Source: Naumovozyma dairenensis CBS 421 (lineage: Eukaryota; Ascomycota; Saccharomycetes; Saccharomycetales; Saccharomycetaceae). Taken from it: DNA of 64,000 nucleotides. The stretch lies in the NCBI RefSeq assembly GCF_000227115.2, contig NC_016485.2:658025-722024 (forward strand), in the 5' to 3' direction. The position numbers were made by a program, and so were the translations under genes. Numbering within the stretch: the first letter of the stretch is position 1; each line of letters starts with the position of its first letter. This document shows, piece after piece, positions 20,271 to 30,704 of the stretch. The notes under the pieces were generated by a model that searched no databases, was not told where the DNA came from, and was given only the letters and a program-made list of their open reading frames with translations.

Positions 20271-21758
20271 ATGAGTAGCATTGTTATATTTGGTGGTGAA
20301 TCCCATCCAGAGTTAGTGAAGAAAATTTGTGAAAATGTCAATATCCATCCCTCTCAAGTGACTTTAGGTAAATTCTCCAATGGGGAAACAAGCATTAGTG
20401 TCGGTGACTCTGTTCGTGAAAAGGATGTCTATGTTATCCAAAGTGGTTGTGGTCAAGTCAATGACACCTTCATGCAGCTATTAATCTTAATAAGTGCATG
20501 TAAATCTGCATCTGCATCTCGTGTTACCGCGGTGATGCCATATTTCTGTTATTCGAGACAACCAGATACTCCTTATACTGTTAAAGGAGCTCCATTAATC
20601 TCTAAGCCTAGAGAAACTTACACTTTTGAATCTAATCCGGGCACTCCGATTAATGGTGGATCATCCACCAAGTCAAATTCATCATCTTCAATGACTACTC
20701 AAAGACCAGGCGCGGATAGTTCATTTAAAAGCTTAAACACAACCATACGAAATACCATTGACCTCCAGCAACCTCAACCATCCAGAGTCCAACCAGGTGT
20801 CAGACCAGTACTACCAACATTAAACAACACAATGTCTCTCTCACGTATCCCAATCATTCCAGGTGGGAAAGTACAAACCCCACGCACATCCAACGCTGAC
20901 GCAGGCGAATTATTTAACTCACAAAATGCAGGATATAAACTATGGGTAGTTCAGGCAGGTACATTAATAGCCAATCTATTAACTGCATCCGGAGCTGATC
21001 ATGTCATCACTATGGACTTACACGATCCTCAATTCCCAGGGTTCTTCAACATCCCCGTGGACAATCTATATTGTCAACCAATCCAGATGAATTATATTCA
21101 ACATCATATACCAGATTATCAAGACGCAGTGATCATTTCACCTGACGCCGGTGGTGCCAAGAGAGCTACCGCTATAGCTGACGCATTAGAATTATCATTC
21201 GCTTTGATCCATAAGGAAAGAAGATCACAGTTATTGAAAGGTCCCCCTGATGCTACGTTGACCTCTGGTGGGGCATTACCTGTGTCTCCAAAGCCATTGG
21301 TCGCTACTTTGAACTTCCCTAGGAATATTAATGCTTCGTCACCACCAAAACCCCAGATTAGCCACCGTCATGGCGGTGATGATGTGAACCAATCGAAATA
21401 TATTCAAACCACAATGGTTGTCGGAGACGTGAGGAATAAGGTTTGTATAATTGTCGATGATTTAGTTGACACATCATACACTATAACGAGAGCTGCTAAA
21501 TTATTGAAGGATCAAGGTGCCACTAAAGTTTATGCTTTGATTACACATGGTATCTTTTCTGGTGACGCATTGAATAGAATTAATCAAAGTAGTATTGATA
21601 AGTTGATCATATCTAATACTATTCCGCAGGATAAGACTGTTCAATTTTTGGGAAAAGATAGAGTTGACGTTATTGATGTTTCTAGAGTCTTTGGTGAAGC
21701 TATCAGAAGAATCCATAATGGAGAATCTATTTCAATGCTCTTTGAACATGGCTGGTAG
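20271..21758 (+). CDS. PRS5: Ribose-phosphate pyrophosphokinase subunit Prs5
   Basis: Subunit of PRPP synthetase, which makes 5-phosphoribosyl 1-pyrophosphate from ribose 5-phosphate and ATP for nucleotide, His and Trp synthesis. I chose the ATG at 20271 ([19 protein letters not shown], 495 residues) because it aligns with S. cerevisiae Prs5. The frame is open upstream to an ATG at 20196 that would add 25 residues. The PRPP synthetase N-domain has [11 protein letters not shown] and [19 protein letters not shown] long Ser/Thr/Pro-rich non-homologous insertion follows at about 115-215, as in Prs1/Prs5. The PRPP-binding loop region [18 protein letters not shown] lies near the C-terminus, which ends [10 protein letters not shown] as in Prs5. 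Confidence 0.96.
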   Translation: MSSIVIFGGESHPELVKKICENVNIHPSQVTLGKFSNGETSISVGDSVREKDVYVIQSGCGQVNDTFMQLLILISACKSASASRVTAVMPYFCYSRQPDTPYTVKGAPLISKPRETYTFESNPGTPINGGSSTKSNSSSSMTTQRPGADSSFKSLNTTIRNTIDLQQPQPSRVQPGVRPVLPTLNNTMSLSRIPIIPGGKVQTPRTSNADAGELFNSQNAGYKLWVVQAGTLIANLLTASGADHVITMDLHDPQFPGFFNIPVDNLYCQPIQMNYIQHHIPDYQDAVIISPDAGGAKRATAIADALELSFALIHKERRSQLLKGPPDATLTSGGALPVSPKPLVATLNFPRNINASSPPKPQISHRHGGDDVNQSKYIQTTMVVGDVRNKVCIIVDDLVDTSYTITRAAKLLKDQGATKVYALITHGIFSGDALNRINQSSIDKLIISNTIPQDKTVQFLGKDRVDVIDVSRVFGEAIRRIHNGESISMLFEHGW

Positions 21759-22006
21759 ATTCTTCTTCGCTTATGTAGTCACGAGTCTATATAAAATTGA
21801 TTGATATTATTTCAAAAAATTGTTCTTTTTGTTATTTATGAATTCCCTATTTAACATATATAACAATCATAACAGTAAAGATGAAAACAATGCAACAAGC
21901 AAGAAAAATAATGTATAAAACATATATGTGTATATGTAAAGGAATGGAAGCACATATGCACTATTCGCTTTGCTTTGACGTTGTTGTTTATCTTTTCTCC
22001 CTATAA

Positions 22007-24124
22007 TCATTCGCTTTCATTATGAATACTTGTGTTCGGAGAGACAGAAATTTCATCAATTTGTGAAGATGGAGATTTTTGAAGAATTAATCTTTGACTT
22101 ATATTATCTCTATCACTTCCGGTAGTTTCTAAATGACTGGAATCATCCCAATTATGAGCTGGTTCGATGATTGTTTTCGGTACCCCTTTCACCGTAATGA
22201 CAGATTCCACGATACCATTCTTAGTGGATTGATAAGAAGATGAAATTGTTGTCACATTTTTATTGATAGGGCTCCTTCGGGGGCTGTTGATGGACTTATT
22301 ATCAGTTTTAGGATCACTTGATTGCCAACTTCTACTACTTGAATTCGCCGGTGTAGTTATGTCTTTGGTTGGAGTGTTAGTAGTCATGGATGTGGTTACC
22401 TGAACTGCCTCTCCTGATTGACTAGCATATTCCATAGCTCCATGAGCTAATTTGGCATGCTTCTTTAACAAAGCATTTTCGTCATCTGTCAGTTTTTGAA
22501 TATTCTCTACTGGTTTTTTGATAGTAACAAATGGTTTTTTGATATCTAATGGGTTTGAAGCTAAATTAGAAGGTAAGACTAAATTACTATGGTTATGCTG
22601 TTGAAATTCTGACGTTGAAGGCGTTGAGAAGATTCTTGATCTATAATGATTAGTATGTCCATTCCCTGTGGGACTTGCAATTGAGATAGATGGTTTTAAT
22701 GTCGACGAGTATCCTTCTTTCAAAACATCATGAGAATTATTAGGCGTATGTAGTAATGGTTGACTTTCACTTCTCTTCTTGCTACCCTCTTCATTATCTG
22801 ATCCTTGTTGCTCCTGAGGTCCTTCCAGCAGAGAATTTGCTTCATCTTGTTGATGTTTTCTATGGGAATCTGTGTACAAGTGATGTAAATATGACGTAAT
22901 ATGTCTCTTACTTAATGGACCCGGTTGAGAACGCATGATATGTTGGTGAATATCAACAAACACATCAGATTCATCAACAATTTCTTCACCAATCAGTTCT
23001 TCAATGACATCTTCTAAAGTTAAAACACCAATAGCACCCTGTGAAGATCCTGGATCCTTGCTGACAATACACATATGTGACTTACCTTCTTGGAAATAAT
23101 TTAAAATATTTAAACATGAAGTATTTGGTGAAGTTTCAGGTAAAGTAGCCAACGGAAAATGAGACACCGGTAAAGCATCATCGGGATCATAAGATATCAA
23201 AACCCTCACTAATAACATACCAATAAAGTTATTTGGTTCATTTGGTAAATAAATTGGAATACGTGAAAACCCAGAATTGAATATTAATTCGACAGTCTTA
23301 TCATCCAAAATGGTAGCTGCGCTCATTGTAAATACGTTTTCAATAGGAGTCATGATTTCTTTGACGCTTTTCTCTTTCAAGTCTAAGACGGCCGATATTA
23401 TTGTAACCTCATCTTGGGTCAATCTTTCCACACCCATAGTTCTGTGTAAAGTAACCAAAGTTTTCAATCCAGATTTCTTATATATCGTCCCATGATCTTC
23501 ACCTAACAAATAATCCAACAAGGTAGCAATAGGATAAGCAACAGGGTACATAACATACATCAAAAGCAACACAAACGGACTGAAGAAAGCTCCAACTTGT
23601 AAACCATACTTTACACAAATACTCTGAGGAATAATCTCACCAAAGATAACGATCAAAACTGTAGAGGAAAGGACAGCTTGCCATCCACCACCAAGACATC
23701 TGTCCAAAACGATGGGTAACGTTTCATTAGTGATAACATTTGATAAGAGTAAAGTGACAAGTACCCAATGTTTACCCCTTGAAATCAATGATAAAACTCT
23801 CGCTGCTAATTTCTTTTCGGTGGGTGTCCCTGACGTACTAATGACTTTCAAATAGACCTCATCTTGGCCCATTAAACCCAGGGTTAATCCGGCAAAGACA
23901 CCACCTAGTACTACTAATATAGCAGAAATGATCCCGTATGTAGTTATATCCGTGGTATCTTCATATGGAGGAGGGGATGCTGCTGGTGAAGATGACGGCG
24001 TTGCCATAGAAGACATACGAGACCAGGTTAATGGTAAGGAATAGATTTTAGGTATCAGCATTAATAAATAACCGATAAGGATTAATCTTGTTGACTGGAG
24101 AGGTGTAGTTCGCGGCGAGGACAT
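22007..24124 (-). CDS. MAM3: Mam3, CNNM-family vacuolar membrane protein
   Basis: Membrane protein required for normal mitochondrial morphology and linked to manganese and metal homeostasis; located at the vacuole in S. cerevisiae. The 705 residues match the family (706). An N-terminal hydrophobic segment with a possible signal is followed by the DUF21 transmembrane domain at about 60-220 ([40 protein letters not shown]). Two CBS motifs follow at about 250-390 ([29 protein letters not shown]). The C-terminal 300 residues are Ser/Thr-rich and probably disordered. The ATG at 24124 is the first in frame. Neighbour PRS5 is the same as on chromosome XV; upstream, an adhesin-like pair has been inserted. 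Confidence 0.96.
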   Translation of the reverse strand: MSSPRTTPLQSTRLILIGYLLMLIPKIYSLPLTWSRMSSMATPSSSPAASPPPYEDTTDITTYGIISAILVVLGGVFAGLTLGLMGQDEVYLKVISTSGTPTEKKLAARVLSLISRGKHWVLVTLLLSNVITNETLPIVLDRCLGGGWQAVLSSTVLIVIFGEIIPQSICVKYGLQVGAFFSPFVLLLMYVMYPVAYPIATLLDYLLGEDHGTIYKKSGLKTLVTLHRTMGVERLTQDEVTIISAVLDLKEKSVKEIMTPIENVFTMSAATILDDKTVELIFNSGFSRIPIYLPNEPNNFIGMLLVRVLISYDPDDALPVSHFPLATLPETSPNTSCLNILNYFQEGKSHMCIVSKDPGSSQGAIGVLTLEDVIEELIGEEIVDESDVFVDIHQHIMRSQPGPLSKRHITSYLHHLYTDSHRKHQQDEANSLLEGPQEQQGSDNEEGSKKRSESQPLLHTPNNSHDVLKEGYSSTLKPSISIASPTGNGHTNHYRSRIFSTPSTSEFQQHNHSNLVLPSNLASNPLDIKKPFVTIKKPVENIQKLTDDENALLKKHAKLAHGAMEYASQSGEAVQVTTSMTTNTPTKDITTPANSSSRSWQSSDPKTDNKSINSPRRSPINKNVTTISSSYQSTKNGIVESVITVKGVPKTIIEPAHNWDDSSHLETTGSDRDNISQRLILQKSPSSQIDEISVSPNTSIHNESE

Positions 24125-24588
24125 TTACTGGAGGGCTATCTTTCTTTGAGATTTGGTTTCGGGGATATGACAATAGTTTAAATAGTACTTTCTATAAACG
24201 ATTTGTTATGACCTTTATGATTTCTGTTGGAGATTGGCTTAGCCTGCGTAGGTGTACAACCTTTTGAAGATTTTAAACCTTTAATTCATCAACTTCTACT
24301 ACCATTCGGGATATACTCCGATGAAAAGTTATTGAATAGTTATCTGACATACGTGATGCACGGAGTGTGCATATAAATGTCACAATTTGGCTTGAAGAAA
24401 AGTACATAAGAACCTAGGAATTTAGAGCTTGGCAGATAATAAATGTTTTTATTATTATCATATATACGTATATATTAATAAATTGGGGCTTTCACGAAGA
24501 AATAAAGTTATACTTCAAATTATCAACTTAGAGGCGTCGCGAAAGAGTCATTCATTCACGATTAACATTCTAAACCTTATTGTAAGTA
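24125..24588. other. MAM3 promoter spacer
   Basis: Holds the MAM3 promoter, with AT-rich sequence at 24440-24485. It ends where decayed Hyr-like coding sequence begins. Nothing else is recognised. Confidence 0.5.
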
Positions 24589-25250
24589 CTAGTAATAATG
24601 CTGCTTGTCATTGGAGTGGTCACCGTTCAAACAGAGGTATAGACAGGTACTAAGATATAGGGTAGAGAAACACTGGGTTGAGATTTCAGTAACAAGACAT
24701 TGTCCACTAGTATTCGTGGTAGATGAGGCAGCTACCTGAACTCTCCATCCAAAACGTTTGATAAAGCGAATAATCAGTGTCAATACTCAAATCAGTACTT
24801 ATGCTGTCCCCACAAATACAACCACCACCTGTGTTTGGAACATTGACGGTAACATTAGTACCACTAACATCAATAGTATCACTGTTTTGGATACCAGTCT
24901 TTGAAGCTTCAAATGTCAACAAACTGTCAAACCTACTAACATAGCCTAACCAAATATAACCACTATTGATAAAAGTTTTATTAACGGAAAGAGATCCAGA
25001 AGTATCCTTTAAAATACCGCCGTTAATTAACGAGCAAGTTGTCACCTTGGTAGATTTATCACCACTGTCCCCATTATCAATAATTAAGTTTCCCTTATTG
25101 TTAATATTTTTGGGAACGGTATTAATTGACATTTCACTTACAGCATCAGTTGTACCAATACATAGATTACCGTTGTTCACATTTTTAGATCTTCCCCCAG
25201 AAGTGACGTACCAACGTTCTATCCAGAAGATTGTTAAGGTTGGTTTGACT
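24589..25250 (-). pseudogene. Decayed Hyr/Iff-type cell-wall protein gene
   Basis: A broken tandem copy of the gene at 26172-27503. Its readable part (25180 down to 24760) contains NNGNLCIGTTDA, NNKGNLIIDNGD, FINSGYIWLGY, VNVPNTGGGCICGD and DTDYSLYQTFW, each aligning with the intact neighbour. The 5' end is degraded: there is no ATG or signal peptide, and the stretch before NNGNL keeps only scattered similarity. At about 24760 it jumps, with a frame change, directly to a segment matching the neighbour's C-terminus (SGQCLVTEI then FSTLYLST). About 200 codons, including the Ser-rich region, are therefore deleted. Same orientation and adjacency indicate tandem duplication followed by decay. Confidence 0.88.
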
Positions 25251-26171
25251 TGCTCAGGTATGCATTAGTGGGTAGAACAAGAGCAAAGTGTACTATTACC
25301 AGATGTATGTACGTAGTTCCGTTCGAGTTTCGATGTGAATCGCCCGTACGAAAATTTCAGCAGCATGAGTGATGTGCCGATCTGAAAATGAAGATCTTCG
25401 TCTTGGTCATGGCTGCTATTCATACCGACAAACTGATCATATTGCACAAATATACTATGTAGTACGTACGTATACAGGTACTTTTATGAGATTACTGTAA
25501 AAATTCCACACTGTATAGATGGAATGGTACATAGAACATGTATAGTTCATCTGAGCGAAGGCATTCACCTACCTGTTAGTAAATTTTGAAAATAATGACA
25601 GGATTGTGACATATACAAACATAAATCCGGAGTTCTCTTGTCATTGCGTTTTTATTACCCATAATTAGGAAAGTATTGCATTATAAATAGCTAGACAATT
25701 ACAACTTTCACCATAAATAAGAAATAGTGTAGAAATATGAAATCAGATAACGAATTGGAATTCTGAGAGTCCCAAAAGTATGCGGGTAAATATATGAGTG
25801 ATAGTAACAATTTAGGAATAGCAAACTTGGCTAGATTTACAATTCTGTATAAGAGTATACGTAAGTACGTATATAATTAATAATATTACACAGCCATACT
25901 TTTTTCCTTGAATATCGCACAGCATCTAAGCGCCTGCTCACGACTTTATGTTACTGTTGAAGGGATTGGAGTGGGGAACAGTATCCTTTCGTATACCATC
26001 TAACTATGATCCATTACCGAACGCATTGGTTGTCTACAATAGGCTAAATATAAATGGTTAAATATACTAACGTACCAATACTATTACCATGTATATACAG
26101 CTACAATTTATATTTTATTTAAGACGGTGTTAATCACGGAAAAAGTTAACTATGTGGTCTCAAATACTGGA
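25251..26171. other. Spacer between Hyr-like pseudogene and gene
   Basis: About 0.9 kb with no gene that I can support. It has a short cluster of GTACGTA motifs (25308, 25460, 25860) and AT-rich sequence near 26060-26120. It is probably degraded duplicate sequence and 3' flank. Confidence 0.5.
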
Positions 26172-27503
26172 TTATTTAGAAGAGAATGAGGTAGTAATAT
26201 ATGTGTCCGTAGTTTCCTCATTAATTGTTGCAACCGTAATATATGAGTATGTTGTATTATACAGCGTACTGAAGTATTCCATGGCGGTTTCAGTGATAAC
26301 ACATTGACTACTACTCATAACTATGGTTTTGCTTGCAGTATGCTGCTGACTCAAAGAGGAGGAAGTTGGAATTAGAACGGTAGAACTTGTTTCCAGACTT
26401 GACAATAAATAAGATGAAGAGGGAACCAAACTACTGGAGCTTTGTGCATAACTTGACGATAATGCGGATGATGATGAAGAAATAATTAAAGGACATAGTG
26501 CCATCGTGCGATCAGGTTCGATATCACATATCGATGGTCTGCTTGTCCCCGCTGTTGGCACAATACCTGAATACGATATAATTGGTGCATAACAAGTAGA
26601 GCATGAACCTGATATCACTTGTCCAGAAATAAATCCGGTTGCGTCATATCCAGTACCGATATCAAGTTTCATAATACCGTACACATTCCAAGTAGTTAAG
26701 ATGCCTGAGGTAGTATTATATGAAATAACAGATTTTGTATTGTTGCTCTTACGAACCTGTCTGCCGAATTGAAAAGTTGTTTTTGCATCGACCCCTCTAA
26801 TGACGGGTATATATTTACCAGAGCCCAATATAGTAATTGATTTAGTTGTGGTTGACGTTAAATAAATTGTTTGATCAATTGAATAGTCAGTATTAACCGC
26901 AAAAGTGTCACGACTAGTACTTCCTACCATGCATCCACCACCTGTAACCGGAAAATTGATAGTTACATTTGAATCGGTAAAAGAAATTGTACCTGAATTT
27001 TGAATACCAGTGTTTGGAGGGTTTATTGTAAATGACCCAAATACATTACCAGAGTACCCTAACCATATATAGCCAGTATTAATAAATGAATCTGTCACGG
27101 TTAAACCGTCGCTTCCATCGTTTAATCGCCCACGTAAGTACCCGCTGTTAGTTAATGTGGCAAGTTTTATCAACGTGGATGCAGTACCAATTGGCCCATT
27201 ATCAATAATCAACTTCCCTTTATTGTTGAGACTGGATCCAGCAATATTAATTGATATGGAATCCGTAGTACTAGCTGTACCAATACACAAGTTACCATTG
27301 TTCACGATATTGTTACTGTTGATTGACACGCTTGGATCATATGTGACTAATAAGTAAGATCCCCTATCAATTGTAAGGTCGTCAGTAACAGTTGCAAGGT
27401 TATCGATAACAGTATTTTCTGAAATTTCTAAAGCAGCAATCGAAGTGATAATTTGGAACAATACTCCAATTATATATCTAATGACAATGGATTTCATTAG
27501 CAT
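26172..27503 (-). CDS. Secreted protein with hyphally-regulated cell-wall (Hyr/Iff) N-terminal domain
   Basis: The 443 residues start with a signal peptide (MLMKSIVIRYIIGVLFQIIT, cleavage likely near residue 24). A Hyphal_reg_CWP-type beta-helix domain follows, rich in Asn-Gly turns (NNGNLCIGTA, NNKGKLIIDNG, NTGYIWLGYSGN, FPVTGGGCMVG, ILGSGKYIPVIRG), to about residue 320. A short Ser-rich segment lies at about 345-395. Proteins with this domain, such as the Candida Hyr/Iff group, are usually long and GPI-anchored to the wall. Here the C-terminus (TYITTSFSSK) has no hydrophobic GPI signal and few repeats, so it may be secreted or C-terminally truncated. The decayed paralog is 0.9 kb downstream. 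No S. cerevisiae counterpart exists at this locus. No specific function is assigned. Confidence 0.85.
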   Translation of the reverse strand: MLMKSIVIRYIIGVLFQIITSIAALEISENTVIDNLATVTDDLTIDRGSYLLVTYDPSVSINSNNIVNNGNLCIGTASTTDSISINIAGSSLNNKGKLIIDNGPIGTASTLIKLATLTNSGYLRGRLNDGSDGLTVTDSFINTGYIWLGYSGNVFGSFTINPPNTGIQNSGTISFTDSNVTINFPVTGGGCMVGSTSRDTFAVNTDYSIDQTIYLTSTTTKSITILGSGKYIPVIRGVDAKTTFQFGRQVRKSNNTKSVISYNTTSGILTTWNVYGIMKLDIGTGYDATGFISGQVISGSCSTCYAPIISYSGIVPTAGTSRPSICDIEPDRTMALCPLIISSSSSALSSSYAQSSSSLVPSSSYLLSSLETSSTVLIPTSSSLSQQHTASKTIVMSSSQCVITETAMEYFSTLYNTTYSYITVATINEETTDTYITTSFSSK

Positions 27504-30500
27504 TTTTTCTAGTGAGGTATTCTTCTACTGGTATTTACTTAAGGGGCCATCAAAGGTGAAAGTATTTACTAAAGTGTTCCAAGGGAAGAGGTGCTTTTAT
27601 ATTTTACTCTAAAAACATTTCCTTATGTCGGAAGTCATTTTCCCTTCAAGATATGTTATGTTTTGCTTGGCCTACTATATTTGTTTTTCCATTTGGCAAA
27701 TATTAATGTTCTATTTTCTCTCTGCAAGATATTAAGTACGTGGACCAACATATATCATTTTTACTACAATTGACTCCAGTAAGACAGACTTTGATGCTGG
27801 GGTAAATCACTCCTACTTCTCTTGGGAAACTCTAGTGTACGATGTTAGTTATTGAGAGAATCCTTCAGTCTTCTGCTAGTTAGAATAGACTCAGGTCGTT
27901 CAGTGTATACTTTAATTTGGGAATCCGAAGCTATAGTTCATTATTTTTGTGAATTTTGGCAGAGCAAAGTACGCACTACCTAGAAGTATAAGAGTATTTT
28001 AAGTTATTTAAAGTTTTGACAGTTATGCCATTTATTCCTCAACGCAGAAGTATGTATTGCCTAGGAGAGACTGGATTGGCTTTTTATAAAACTAAGAATA
28101 ATAGTGATAAGGATATCCTTGGGATGTTACGGGTAAAAATAATTTTTTAACCTACCCTGACTACGTTCTGCCCAAGTCACTAGCCCTAGCAAAAACAATT
28201 GTGCGGGGTTTCTCTGTATTTTTGGGCGATGTTTTCTGGTACCCAACTCAGACCCAATTTTTTCTCCTACTCTCTCTGCTGTCCTAAAACTGAAAATTTT
28301 CACCTTGCCCCTAGTCTAACCCGTAACAGCCCTGATATCATATCATCGGGAGGGCTCCGAAGAGCATTAGTCCCGTTTATCGATGTCAACTAACAATTNN
28401 NNNNNNNNNNNNNNNNNNCATCCTTAGTGGTCCTTCCAATAAAATCAGAACCTCCTGGGTAATTATTTTTTCCCAACAACATAACGAAAACTGTGTTATC
28501 TATATGATTATGAGCTCATCCCAAACATCAAACTGTTCTGATCTCTTAAAAGATGAAGTAGGTAGGTACATGAATTAATGGCGTCGTTTTTAGGTTAAAG
28601 TTTTGGGTTTGGGATATTACATACGGTTAGAAAAGAACATTCAGACCCGAAAAGTAATGATTATAAAGGTAGTAAATAAAACTCGAACACTAAACTACTC
28701 CTTGATAACCATATTTGTCCTAGTGTGGTGTTTGGGAAATTATGCCATGGCCTCGGCTTCCGCCTTAAGGAGGGGAAACGTAAGAAAGTAGGGTTGTTGA
28801 CCGTTTTTTTCCTCACATTATTTAAAATGAAGTTTTGAAACATGAAGAAAAAGTAAACCCTGGTTGCATAAATGCGGACGGCCTGGTTAGCAGGGTCCGA
28901 AACAGCACAGGACTTATTATGGCGTACTAAATAAGGTTCTAATTCTTGAAATCTTTTCTATTGTGCAGGATTTCCGTAAAAATTGGACACCTCTACACAT
29001 TTCTGCAAGCATGCCTACAGATCTCCCGTTCCATCGGTAAATCTTCAGATCTACACACGTCTGGCACGGACTGAATTTTCATCATTCCTAAAGGATTTCG
29101 CGCCAGTCCTACCTTTTTTTAATCCCTGCCGAAAAGTTTTAATGTAATGTTAACTAATGCTAACCCAGAATCATTCCTAATCCAATCCATTTTCCAGTGT
29201 GCTATGACAGATTACTAGTACTATATGTATCAATCTTATCTTATCTTTGTACATATATTATTTTAATGGATAATAGCCCATATTTACTTGAAATTTTAGC
29301 AGTTTTTAAGGTGAACACATATTTAATAGTAGTTCCATTTGACGATTGGTTCGCACTTTACAATTAACCACAGTTATTTTATCTTATTTTATATTCTACT
29401 GTTGTTGTTGTAAACAAATAAAAATATTCAAAATTCGAAAGCATAAACTAAATACAAATTTCATTAAGATAGTAATTTGAATAGCTAATGTTGCCTTGCA
29501 ATTTAATGTACAGAAGATGTTATTATATTGTATTATATACTCTATTTTCGAAATTTTTCTATAAATATAAGAATAGTACTATTTCATTTTATTTCCAATT
29601 TATTTATTCACCTTTTAAGTACGTTGACAAAACCCTTCCTAAATAACCGTTCTAGAAAATTTAAAAATTCTGATCATCTTGAACGATTATGTACAAGTGA
29701 GGGCAAAAAATACCATATGTAAGTGTACAGTAATTTTGAATTCTCTATGTATCCGAGTGGGACAAATGTTGGACTTGGGGACTAATTTCTAACCCATATT
29801 ATTTCTCTGCTGAACGGTACGTAAGCAAAAGATAATAATACGTACAAACAAAATGCTAAACCCATACATTCCTTTAACAAATGTGGAAAGGAAAAATATT
29901 GATCTGAGTTTTCTGACCAGAGAGAAAAAACCGGAATTCGTAGGACCCGTGCACCACTGCCTTCCTGTAAAGGAATGTCGAATGGACAACGAAAGAATCT
30001 ACGAAACTGGGAGATGGCCTGATGGTATCCTCGGGGCGGCACGGTAGCCACTTGTTTTTCAATTGCAGAGGAAAGAGAAAATGTGCACACAGGGTATGGA
30101 TGGCAAAAAATCGGATCTTGAATCATCACGAGAGGTTGGCGGAAATTGTTGTTCTTTAAATTTTCGGGGGGCCAAGGGAGGGAGGTTGGCCAAAAAAACT
30201 TGACGTAATGAAGAAATAATGACCGAAAGGGTCAAAACCATGAGGGGTCAAGGAGATATCTAGGGGAGGAATGATTTAATAACATTGTCTCCAACTACAG
30301 CTTAGGATACGGGGCACCCACGTGTGGGGTTATCTCAACTTATCAACGGGAGATCGGTTACTAATGGGATGACTTAATCAAGCTGGAACAATAGTCACGT
30401 CTACCGCTACAATGTTTTCTTAACGAGACATTTTTAGGGCTGAAGGGAAGCTAGGGTTTTACCAATAAAAAAATGTCACGACCCCAAATCAAAAGAGGAA

Positions 30501-30704
30501 TCATTTTATGACTCTCGCGGTTCGTTCGAACAACATGTCCAAATTGTAATTTTGGTCCCTCTTCTTTCTCCCTTCACTTTGGGTAGTAACTTATACGTAA
30601 CCTTCCCTCCCTCTTTGAAACTTTCAATGGGCTTACATTTTTTATTCCCAGTTCTCTTAAATATATTATTGCTTTCTTCTTCTTACCTTGTTGTTGTTCT
30701 TCAG
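27504..30704. other. 3.2-kb gene-poor region upstream of GPD2, with N gap
   Basis: No ORF here has coding character or resembles a yeast protein. No tRNA box pair and no canonical point-centromere CDEIII (TTTCCGAAA) was found by eye. Base composition shifts: 28100-28400 and 28720-29120 are more GC-rich (for example CCTCGGCTTCCGCCTTAAGG near 28750) than 29200-29700, which is very AT-rich. Twenty N at 28399-28418 show that some sequence is missing, perhaps a repeat. The last 700 bp hold the GPD promoter with STRE motifs. Confidence 0.6.
30243..30266 (+). promoter_or_regulatory. Two stress-response elements (AGGGG) upstream of GPD2
   Basis: AGGGG at 30243-30247 and 30262-30266, about 450 bp upstream of the start. 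Msn2/4-type STREs are expected for an osmotically or stress-regulated glycerol gene. A CACGTG lies at 30319-30324. Functional relevance is inferred. Confidence 0.5.

Noticed and set aside
28603..28791. 62-codon plus-strand ORF in the gene-poor interval
   Set aside because: Short, no homology, opposed by an equally long minus-strand ORF. No support as a gene.
29782..30129. 115-codon minus-strand ORF upstream of GPD2
   Set aside because: No recognisable domain, overlapping open frames on both strands, and location in a promoter. Chance ORF.
30319..30330. CACGTGTGGGG as a Rap1 or centromere element
   Set aside because: Only a partial match to Rap1, and no accompanying centromere elements. Left as an unassigned E-box in the GPD2 promoter.
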